Shown here: in pieces, positions 1 through 6,141 of the stretch
How positions within the stretch are numbered: position 1 is the stretch's first letter
Layout: every line of letters begins with the position of its first letter
DNA from: Larix sibirica
Lineage: Eukaryota > Streptophyta > Pinopsida > Pinales > Pinaceae
Reading direction: 5' to 3'
Length of the DNA stretch: 11,586 bases
NCBI GenBank assembly: GCA_004151065.3
Contig: NWUY0300028557.1
Location: forward strand, 15,876-27,461
Program-made: the position numbers and the translations under genes
Notes under the pieces: model-generated
Told to the model about the DNA's origin: nothing
Database searches by the model: none
Seen by the model: the letters and a program-made list of their open reading frames with translations, nothing else

Positions 1-20
1 ATCAATTAAATCCACAAAAT

Positions 21-1035
21 GTGGATGAAAGTCAATCCAAAGGAAATTTTATGCCAAAAGGAGTACGAACTCTAGAGAAACTATTTGATTTACAACGTAA
101 GTTCAAGAGACCGCAAAATGTCAAAACTAATAGTTCCTCTATGAAATTTGAATTGGTGAATTTGGGCACCAAAAAGGAACCAAAGTATGTAAATCTCGGA
201 ACATGTTGTTCACTTGGTGAAATGTACAAATTCATTAAATTGTTTCAACAATATAAGGATGTGTTTGCTTGGACTTATGATTACTTGAAGACATATGATA
301 CCAACATCATACAACATGCTATTCCTATTAAACAATGGGTTAATCCATTTCGACAGAAACTCCGGAAAGTGCACCCCACTTTAGAACCCCTTATTCAGAA
401 AGAATTAAAAAAGATGCTAGATGATAAGATCATTTTCAAATTCATACATTCTAAATGGGTGGCAAATCTTGTGCATGTTCGTAAAAAATCCAGAGAGATA
501 AGGTTGTGTGTGGATCTTTAGAATTTGAATAGAGCATCTGATACAGACAATTATCCCATTCCTCCCATGAAACAAATATTGCAGCTCGTATCAAGTTCAA
601 AAATGTTCTCCTTGTTAGATGGATTTTCAGGATATAATCAAGTGTTAGTGGCCGAAAATGATCGTCTCAAAACAACATTCCGTACAAAATGGGGAACATT
701 TTCTTATAGGAGAATTCCATTTGGCGTTATAAATGCTAGACCCAAATTTCAAAGGGCCATGGACATTGATTTTTGAGGATTAATTGGCCACAATGTAATC
801 GTATATTTGGATGATGTCACACTTTTCTCCAAGAAGAGAGAAGACGATGCTTATCATTTGAAAAACAAATTTGAATGATGCAGAAAGTATGGTATTTCTA
901 TTAACCCAAAGAAAAGTATATTTGTTGTTTTGGAAGGTAGATTACTAGGACACATCGTTTCAAAAAAGGGAATCTCAATCGACTCCAAAAGAATACAAGC
1001 CATACTACAGATTCCTATGCCTCACAATAAAAAAA
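21..1035 (+). pseudogene. Reverse transcriptase domain of element 1 (degenerate)
   Basis: The reading is frame 0 throughout. A variable linker (about 21-240) leads into the N-terminal RT region with FAWTYDYLKTYDT (about 267-305), WVANLVHVRKK (about 457-489) and EIRLCVDL ending at a TAG (519-521). The motif A region LLDGFSGYNQV lies at about 610-645, and FRTKWGTFSYRRIPFG at about 680-725. The catalytic YLDD box is intact at 804-815, followed by KYGISINPKKS (about 885-917) and LLGHIVSKKGI (about 942-975). Known relatives have Arg at the positions now read as TGA at 774 and 876 (before GLI, and before CRKYG), which fits CGA to TGA change. Both carboxylate motifs survive, but three stops and a frameshift abolish translation. 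Confidence 0.9.
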
Positions 1036-1039
1036 TCCA

Positions 1040-1640
1040 TGCAATCATCTATGGGAAAGATAAAATTTGTTTGAAGGTTTGTGCCATATTTTGCACAAAT
1101 TGTAAAACCTTTGCAACAAATGGTTAAATGATACATGCAATTTAAATCGGATGAGGTCGAAAATAATGCTTTTAAAGACATCAAAACTGCAATTTCCCAT
1201 GCACCATCATTAAGCAGTGCAAACTTTGAGAAATATTTCATCATTTATACATTCGTCTTCGATCATTCTCTTACAACAGTGCTCACTCAAAAGGGAGATC
1301 AAGGGGATGAATATCCAATATCTTTCATGAGCACTAGGTTACAAGGGGTTGAACTAAACTATGTCAACATAGACACACACGATTACACTGTGTTTAAAGC
1401 TGTAAAATAGTTCAGACCTTACATTCTTAAGAATAGGACCAAGGTCGTAGTAACTCATTCGGCTGTCAGATCATTATTTGTATAAAAGGAATCAGGAGAA
1501 AGATGGAGGAATTGGGTAACTACACTACAAGAATATGATTTGGAGTTTAATCCCACCAATGTCGTCAAAGGTCAGGGACTATGCAAGTTGATCACCGAGA
1601 ATCCAATTGAATAAATTAATGGATGGGATAATGAGGATGA
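1040..1640 (+). pseudogene. Gypsy-type RNase H domain of element 1 (degenerate)
   Basis: The reading is in frame 1. The thumb/connection begins at about 1051 (GKIKFV, then a TGA where relatives have Arg, then RFVPYFAQIVKPLQQ). It continues through VENNAFKDIKTAISHAP (about 1150-1205), the FIIYTFVFDHSLTTVLTQK segment (about 1237-1293), YPISFMSTRLQGVELNY (about 1312-1362) and FKAVK, then a TAG (1408) where relatives have Gln or His, and FRPYILKN. It ends with WVTTLQEYDLEFNPTNVVKGQ (about 1516-1575). The usual catalytic 'TD-A-S' motif of gypsy RNase H is replaced by 'TF', with an Asp three residues later. This form is common in the Tat/Athila group as I remember it, and may mean a weak or dead enzyme. 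Stops lie at 1072, 1129, 1408, 1483 and 1612. Confidence 0.82.
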
Positions 1641-2289
1641 GATGAAATCACTAGAAGTTTCTTCCAATCATAATACTCCTGATTCTTGGTATCGTGATAT
1701 AGTACATTATTTACAGCATGGGTATACTCTAGAGCATTGGAATTCCAAGCAAAAAGAGTTCTTTGTTTGAAGTCATCATATCAGATAGTCAATGGAGTGT
1801 TGTTCCAAAGAAATTATGATGGAGTATTTCTGAGATGTTTTGAAAAAGAAGACACATAGAAGGTGTTACAAGAGTTGCATGATGGGCATGCTGGAGGCCA
1901 TTATTCTGTATATACTACTGCACATAAGATCCTAAGAGTAGGATATTATTGGCCCATTGTTTTCAAATATGCACATGCATATGATCGAAAATGTGTTGTA
2001 TGCCAAAAAAGTGCTAGAAGACTAACAAAACCAACAACACCATTGCAACTAGTGATCATTTCCGAACCATTCAAGCAATGGGGCTTGGAAATCATCGGGG
2101 AAATTAATTCCAACTCCTCGTTGCAACACCGATACATTATCACAGCTACGTATTATTTTACGCGTTGGACTGAAGCTATCCCTTTGCAAAAGATCAATGA
2201 AGATACTATTATTAAATTTCTACAAGAAAACATCATAACCAGGTTTGGGGTTCCAATTTCCCTAGTCTTTGATAATGCAACTTATTTTT
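1641..2289 (+). pseudogene. Integrase N-terminal zinc finger and first half of catalytic core, element 1
   Basis: After the RNase H, a spacer with YLQHGYTLEHWNSKQKEFF leads by a one-base deletion (about 1762-1768) into frame 0, with QIVNGVLFQRNYDGVFLRC and a TAG at 1857. The zinc-finger part has LHDGHAGGHY (His codons at 1878, 1887 and 1899), AHKILRVGYYWP and CVVC (Cys codons at 1992 and 2001). The core starts QWGLEIIGEI; the first catalytic Asp of relatives (GLD) is Glu here (codon 2088). It goes on through HRYIITATYYFTRWTEAIP and ITRFGVPISLVFDNATYF, where the second catalytic Asp is kept (codon 2271). The reading breaks at a single N (2290). The RNase H passes directly into the integrase, with no aRNH between them. 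Confidence 0.85.
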
Positions 2290-2802
2290 NAAATGACATT
2301 TGGACAATATTTACCATGCCAATATGTGGTTTACATCTGACGGATCTGTGTTATTTTTCATTAAGCCTTCCAATAGATTTCATGTGGATTTGGCACTTGG
2401 CAGCAATAATTAGGTCCTCCCTTGCATGCAATAACGTGGCAGATGATACATACAAATGGAATTAGGAAGTGATTGTATATTAATGCATTCTTAGATCACA
2501 CCAACGTATAGATGGTAGTGCAGTATTTGATACCTGATCAAATATGAGATCATTGATCGAGAGTATATGAACTCAATAGTGCTTGCATATGAGGTTTAAA
2601 TAGATTGTAATATCACCTTTATTCAACGGCCTTTAATGTTTATTTATGATATTAGTGTCATTTATTTGTTATAGCTTGATGAAAAGCCTCCTATTTAGCT
2701 CCATTATGCATGGAGGTATATATGCAATTCGATTTNNAGAGAACATCATAACCAGGTTTGGGGTTCCAATTTCTTTAGTTTTTTATAATGCTTCATATTT
2801 AT
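2225..2802 (+). repeat. 65-bp near-duplicate of integrase sequence flanking the N-bounded segment (2225-2289 and 2738-2802)
   Basis: The left copy (2225-2289) and right copy (2738-2802) both encode ENIITRFGVPISLVF followed by DNATY or YNASY. They share the reading frame and begin 513 bp apart. By eye they differ at roughly eight or nine of 65 positions, including Asp (left) versus Tyr (right) at the second catalytic position. They are therefore too different to be a recent target duplication or one sequence read twice, and look like two diverged family copies. Confidence 0.8.
2290..2737. other. Foreign segment bounded by Ns inside the integrase
   Basis: This stretch of about 445 bp begins at N 2290 and ends at NN 2736-2737. 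It interrupts the integrase core and has no integrase similarity in any frame I read. A 58-residue frame-0 run (to the stop at 2466) is only an extension of the upstream frame. The rest is AT-rich with many stops. The Ns at both edges, plus the near-copy of the same integrase segment on both sides, suggest an assembly join of two family members or a mis-placed contig. A real insertion is less likely but possible. Confidence 0.6.
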
Positions 2803-3071
2803 CTTCTTTGAAATTAAGTGAATTTGCAATGGAAAAGGGAATTAAATTACATTACTCTTCAAATTATTACCCTCAAGGGAATGGGTTGGCAGAGTCCACA
2901 AATAAGAATTTAATTAGGATTCTCAAGAAAAGTGTCTTTGAAAACCAAATAAATTGGCATGCTATGCTTTCTAACACTCTATGGGATGATAGGGTCACTC
3001 CCAAAAATCTAGAAGGGGAAATGGAAACTCTCCCTATAAACAACCAAGCTCTCATGAAGTACTTTTCTTAG
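2738..3071 (+). pseudogene. Second half of integrase core fused to polyprotein tail by deletion
   Basis: In frame 0 the fragment restarts at ENIITRFGVP and reads YNASYLSSLKLSEFAMEKGI, HYSSNYYPQGNGLAES and KNLIRILKKSVFENQINW up to LWDDRVTPK. The catalytic Glu (codon 2892) is present, and its spacing from the Tyr that replaces Asp (codon 2784) is still 35 intervening residues, the D-35-E spacing. Immediately after VTPK (about 3001-3009) comes NLEGEMETLPINNQALMKYF and a TAG. That ending resembles the extreme C-terminus of Tat polyproteins, so some 200 residues of integrase C-terminal (GPY/F-type) region appear deleted in frame. The size is an inference from family length. Confidence 0.78.
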
Positions 3072-3526
3072 TTCTAGGAAAACTTTTGTACATAAATAAA
3101 ATTTCATTTTGTTGTTTTATTGCTTGTTTTAGCCTAGCTATTATTTCTTTAAAACCAAATGTTATTTTGTTTGATTTGAAAAATTGAATAAAGTTAGCTT
3201 AATGGTTAGAGTTATTAATGGGAAATTGTGATATGATATTATTCATGAAACATATCTTTAGTAAAATATATTTTGAATCTTAGGAGGAATGAGAATTGTT
3301 TCAAAGTTTAAAAGTTTCTTCTTGTTGTAAGGAGTTGTTAGTGCAGTTTCAAGCATTATCGTTGTAAGTATTTTAACCTGTCTATCCTATCTTATTACTC
3401 CGTTCATTGGAAAATTTATCACATGGACCAATTCAAACTAAAATGGACTAAATCCTATATATGTTGTGGGTACAAAGACTTATAGGTTGATGTTTTGGGG
3501 CTCCACTCACAAAAACATATAAATAG
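3072..3526 (+). other. AT-rich non-coding stretch after pol, with poly(A)-like signals
   Basis: No reading frame of note. AATAAA occurs at 3095-3100, 24 bp after the pol stop, and again at 3187-3192, in T-rich sequence typical of a plant 3' UTR. A purine-rich run near 3281-3295 (AGGAGGAATGAGAA) could be a polypurine tract in front of an LTR that starts with TG. I could not confirm it, because no second LTR copy lies in the window. Confidence 0.4.
3518..3525 (+). promoter_or_regulatory. TATA-box-like TATAAATA upstream of a decayed ORF
   Basis: TATAAATA followed by GCC is a good match to a plant TATA box. It lies directly before the decayed reading frame at 3527-4075. In AT-rich DNA such a match can arise by chance, so the promoter role is tentative. 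Confidence 0.3.
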
Positions 3527-4075
3527 CCTTGTCTTGAAGTTGTATACTATGGCCGATCCATGGAAATAAAGTGAAATCTCAGAGATGTATGGTAATCAAA
3601 ATGATCCTATACCAAAATATCAATGCCAAAAGGCACAAATAGAGTCAACTGTTCCCTAGTACGAACATCCAAAAAAATTAAAGGATGAATATTTGAAGAA
3701 TTACACAAAGGCATGAACATACAAAGTCGGATGTTCAAAGCAAGCAAGGAGAATACTTCTAATACCATTTGAATAAGGCTCTTCTCCGTCCATGGGTATG
3801 ATAAGTCAAATAAAATATTCATTTCTCACACAAAAGGACACTATGGATGGAAGAGCCTGCGATTTAACTCTGGAGATAAAAGGGAACCATATATTAAGAA
3901 AGTTGCTCAATCATCTAAGAATGATAATGCATCATGCATCTGGTATAGGAATGAGGAACAAACGCTTACATATACCAAGTTTTGTTACTTACCTAGTGGT
4001 GTCTTACCTATTTGCTTCAGAAAGACAGGTTCAGTAAATGAACTTCACACTTTGGCCTCAGGAGAGTGGCTGTGA
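3527..4075 (+). pseudogene. Decayed, unrecognised ORF without start codon
   Basis: This ORF is in frame 2 (position modulo 3). It is uninterrupted for 100 codons from 3773 to the TGA at 4073-4075. Upstream, the same frame stays protein-like back to about 3605 with only TGA at 3686 and 3770, and more weakly to 3527 with stops at 3572, 3593 and 3602. No ATG opens the long run. The product has a balanced, globular composition with readable runs such as FSVHGYDKSNKIFISHTKGH (about 3782-3841), CIWYRNEEQTLTYTKFCYL, SGVLPICFRKTG and the C-terminus VNELHTLASGEWL. It has no coiled coil and no membrane segment. I do not recognise the family. It could be a captured host-gene fragment, an exon, or a retroelement accessory ORF. 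The competing frame from the ATG at 3792 gives a less protein-like product and is probably a shadow. Confidence 0.6.
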
Positions 4076-4489
4076 AGTCCTAACTAAGATACCCTATCCA
4101 TAAAACACTAATGGTAATATTGGGTCAATGTGATACTTGTTCCAACCTAAAACAAAACTATTTGAACTACAAGGTAGATCAATGATTTATGACTCTTACA
4201 ATTGGAAGTTATTGATAAGTAGAAATGAGTTCTCACCCTGCCTAAAATAATATTTCCATAAAGAGTATTTTTTTTTTTAAGAGATCTAAGTTCTCCTAGT
4301 TAGTCACCAATTGTTGCAGCTGCAATCACTCTCCCCAGTGTTTTGCAAAAGTAGGGCCCCTCCCTTATTTGAACTCAAATTTTGACTTTGTTTTCTCTTT
4401 TAAATTTTCTTTCACAAAAGAATTTCCTAGAGCTTGGATGTTCGTGGGAAAAGCTAACACTTAGAAAATTTTCGAGTTTAAGACCATTT
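4076..4489. other. Non-coding spacer, possible LTR part
   Basis: No credible ORF. The stretch contains a run of about eleven Ts near 4268-4278, a perfect 12-bp palindrome TTGCAGCTGCAA at 4314-4325, and a GGGCCC motif near 4353. It ends just before the candidate primer-binding site at 4490. If that site is real, an LTR would end in CCA near 4486. Confidence 0.35.
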
Positions 4490-4506
4490 TGGCGACTTAC
4501 TAAAAC
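4490..4506 (+). other. Candidate degraded primer-binding site (tRNA-Arg type)
   Basis: TGGCGACT, preceded by CCATTT, matches the first eight bases of the tRNA-Arg primer-binding site known in Ogre/Tat elements (TGGCGACTC...GGGGA). The following ACTAAAAC would fit the rest only with one or two missing bases and several G to A changes. The match is suggestive, not proof. It would place the end of an LTR at about 4486. Confidence 0.3.
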
Positions 4507-4690
4507 TTCAACGAAGCATCGGTACATTTTTTGGTTTTACACCAAAACATCGGGCGGTTAATGTTAAATGCTGCAAAATGGTCACGGTTGTTTTTGCTTT
4601 TAAGCCAAAACATTAGAGCATTTACCGGTTTATCACCGATATTAATGTCGAGTTTGTCCCTTTTAGCGAAACATCAGGGTTGCTAGGCTA
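4505..4690 (+). repeat. Degenerate ~31-33-bp tandem repeat, block A
   Basis: A motif like 'ccaaaacatcgg...ttttt' recurs with anchors near 4517, 4548, 4578, 4611, 4642 and 4672, so with a step of about 30-33 bp. The copies are heavily diverged and the weaker ones (4578, 4642) are uncertain. The motif is the same as in block B at 4951-5080, which suggests an older part of one array. Confidence 0.5.
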
Positions 4691-4950
4691 GTGTCCTGAC
4701 GTAAGTCGAAGAAGTTTCGATTTTTTCCCGAAGCTTATCTCAAGTTTGGTTTTCCTCGCTTGACTTAGAAAATTTCCGAAAATATTATGTTGTTTCGTTG
4801 GACCTTTGGGTTAGGGCCCGAAACATGTCGTACTCAAATTCTCCCTTTCTTATAAACAACCGGTTTAAATAATTTTACTTTCTGATCGGTTCGTGCAACA
4901 ACTGAAATTTGTTTTGTTTAGCAAAGGCTTTCGGGTATCCATGTTCAATC
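4691..4950. other. Spacer between the two repeat blocks
   Basis: No ORF worth calling. It holds a GGGCCC at about 4815-4820 followed by CGAAACATGTCG, which resembles a decayed repeat unit, so the array may once have been continuous from 4505 to 5080. Confidence 0.4.
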
Positions 4951-5080
4951 CAAGCATCATCGGTGAAGGATTGAGATGAACGCCAAACACATCGGTGTAA
5001 ATTTTTTTTTACCACTGAAACACATCGGTGTAATGGTTGTTTTAACGCCAAAAAACATCGATGTAAATATTGTTTTATAA
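4951..5080 (+). repeat. 33-bp tandem repeat, block B (four copies)
   Basis: The core CATCGGTGTAA (or close variants) starts at 4958 (CATCGGTGAAG), 4990, 5023 and 5056 (CATCGATGTAA), giving spacings of 32, 33 and 33 bp. Between cores lie an A/C-rich part (for example CGCCAAACA) and a T-rich part. Because 33 is a multiple of three, the minus strand reads as an artificial ORF with LHRC repeated every 11 residues; I take that as a shadow. The array lies 20-150 bp upstream of the TATA box at 5102. Tandem repeats of this kind are known in the variable 3' untranslated region of Tat/Ogre elements. Confidence 0.8.
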
Positions 5081-5101
5081 CCAATGGGATTGATTTCAAC
5101 C

Positions 5102-5109
5102 TATAAATA
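5102..5109 (+). promoter_or_regulatory. TATA box of a probable LTR or element promoter
   Basis: TATAAATA, flanked by CC on the left, is a near-perfect plant TATA box. Transcription would start about 30 bp later, near 5132-5140. A telobox follows at 5192 and further copies lie downstream. No other gene starts nearby, and the long degenerate ORF begins 1.03 kb downstream. The likely role is the U3/R boundary of an LTR, or the promoter of the 6142-9329 unit. The sequence alone cannot decide between them. Confidence 0.5.
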
Positions 5110-5153
5110 TGATTTTCTTGAGTATGAAGGCATTATTGTATTGTAGAGAACTC

Positions 5154-5171
5154 CTAGCTGCATAAAGCTAG
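5154..5171. other. Small hairpin downstream of the TATA box
   Basis: CTAGCT and AGCTAG form a perfect 6-bp inverted repeat with a 6-base loop, about 45 bp after the TATA box and so probably inside the transcribed leader. It may be chance. Confidence 0.3.
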
Positions 5172-5191
5172 TTGATCGAAAGTTAAAAGGT

Positions 5192-5200
5192 TTAGGGTTT
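5192..5200 (-). promoter_or_regulatory. Telobox (AAACCCTAA on the minus strand)
   Basis: TTAGGGTTT on the + strand is an exact telobox, 83 bp downstream of the TATA box. Teloboxes are common just after the start of transcription of plant genes for ribosomes and translation, and they recruit Myb-like and Polycomb-related factors. The function here is inferred. Confidence 0.45.
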
Positions 5201-5299
5201 GGGAACATTTATATTGAAAAGGAAAACCCCGTTGCAAGCTCAGTGCTTATTTTCTCAATTCCATTACACTACTCGTGCCACTTGGGAAAGGAAACCTAC

Positions 5300-5355
5300 C
5301 AAATTGACCACCAACTCAGCGACGCGCTTGTCACTGGTCTAGGTAGGTCAATTTG
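5300..5355. repeat. Inverted repeat, 10-bp arms
   Basis: CAAATTGACC (5300-5309) and GGTCAATTTG (5346-5355) are exact reverse complements separated by 36 bp. They could form a stem in the leader RNA or mark a binding-site pair. Confidence 0.4.
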
Positions 5356-5475
5356 TCTTCATTTGGTATTTTTTACACTTGGTTGCAATGGATTGGTGTC
5401 CCAAAGGTTAATAGGGAGTTGGTTGAACCGTTATGATAAGAAATCCATTCTATTTAGCATACCTTCATGCCATAC

Positions 5476-5484
5476 AAACCCTAA
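5476..5484 (+). promoter_or_regulatory. Telobox AAACCCTAA
   Basis: Exact telobox, the second of three in the leader region. A one-mismatch copy (AAACCCTAG) lies at 5626-5634. Confidence 0.4.
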
Positions 5485-5867
5485 TAGGTGAGTCACATCA
5501 TCTTGAGAGAACCGACAGGAATCCAATCCTATAGTTTCTTCCTAAGCACAATGTTGACAAGAGTTTGTCGACCCAATATTTGCGCTCAAAATTTATGCTA
5601 GCTAGAAAAAAAAGAAAACAATCTTAAACCCTAGTTGTCCATCGATTGCATATGCGGACGTCCGGAGACGGTGTGATTGAATGCTTAGCATCGGTTGAGG
5701 CCATAAGATTTAATATTGTGTTTATTGAAACCTATTGAGTTCGAGGCTCTTGTCCCACCATTTAGAACCGGTCTTAGCGCTCTTCTCAACTGAAGGATTC
5801 ATCACCCATGCCTAGCTCGTTTACTTGCTCTTGAACACAGTTGGTTTTACCAAAGGAGTTTTTTTGT

Positions 5868-5943
5868 AAACCTAGATTAAGGTCTTTCTCAGTTACACAC
5901 CTATTCAATGGGAATTAAACCCTAATTTATAGATCTTTCTCAG
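5868..5943 (+). repeat. Imperfect ~50-bp direct repeat containing a telobox
   Basis: AAACCTAG...TCTTTCTCAG (5868-5892) recurs as AAACCCTAA...TCTTTCTCAG (5917-5943), with an offset of 49-51 bp. The second copy carries the exact telobox at 5917-5925. It lies about 200-275 bp upstream of the ATG at 6142. Confidence 0.5.
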
Positions 5944-6141
5944 ATGTGGATTTACTTAGAACGACGTTAATACGCTTATTTGGCATCACGGGCCCTTGTT
6001 TTCCTTTTGATTACAAATTATGATGTAATTGAGGAAGAATTGATAATGTTCTATTGATAGATAACATACATATATATTTAGTTTTTGAGTTCTTTCTACA
6101 ATCATTCTTTTATGTGAAAAATTGTCTAATCTATTTTTCCA

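Larger units (their letters stand above)
1..3071 (+). mobile_element. Ty3/gypsy Tat-lineage retrotransposon, 3' half of pol (element 1), decayed
   Basis: This is a continuous pol remnant reading linker, RT, RNase H, integrase, then the native C-terminal tail and a stop at 3069-3071. The reading frame is 0 (position modulo 3) to about 1035, frame 1 to about 1765, then frame 0 again. One extra base lies in or near the A-rich run at 1029-1039, and one base is missing near 1762-1768. In-frame stops lie at 519, 774, 876, 1072, 1129, 1408, 1483, 1612 and 1857. The RT and integrase wording and the motif GNFMPKG near 45-62 match the linker of element 2 (10980-11000), so both belong to one family. The 5' part (LTR, any gag-protease, and by analogy aRNH) lies outside the window. 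The polyprotein would copy RNA to DNA and integrate it; this copy cannot, because it is frameshifted, stopped and internally deleted. The Tat assignment is from family knowledge and was not tested by a search. Confidence 0.9.
5110..6141 (+). other. Non-coding leader or LTR 3' part before the long ORF
   Basis: No convincing coding region; an 82-codon frame at 5243-5491 looks incidental. The stretch has three exact teloboxes plus one near copy, small inverted repeats, the direct repeat at 5868-5943 and a GGGCCC at 5990-5995. TGGCATCACGGGCCC at 5981 starts like a primer-binding site, but its full sequence fits no tRNA end that I can recall. The layout (TATA box, long leader, then ORF) would fit R/U5 plus leader of an LTR element. 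Confidence 0.4.

Noticed and set aside
3792-4037. Frame-0 81-codon reading starting with ATG
   Set aside because: The overlapping frame 2 is longer, open on both sides and has a more protein-like composition; the frame-0 reading is probably its shadow.
4314-4325. 12-bp palindrome TTGCAGCTGCAA as an operator
   Set aside because: A perfect palindrome, but alone in an AT-rich spacer with no gene start nearby; chance is likely enough.
4875-5099. Minus-strand frame with LHRC repeated every 11 residues
   Set aside because: It is the translation of the 33-bp DNA tandem repeat; the period is a multiple of three, so any frame would look repetitive.
5243-5491. 82-codon + frame in the leader
   Set aside because: No motif and no conserved feel; it lies in sequence with teloboxes and inverted repeats and is best read as untranslated leader or LTR.
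5981-5995. TGGCATCACGGGCCC as a primer-binding site
   Set aside because: It begins with TGG in a plausible place before the long ORF, but the full 15 bases do not complement any plant tRNA 3' end I can recall. Kept only as a remark.
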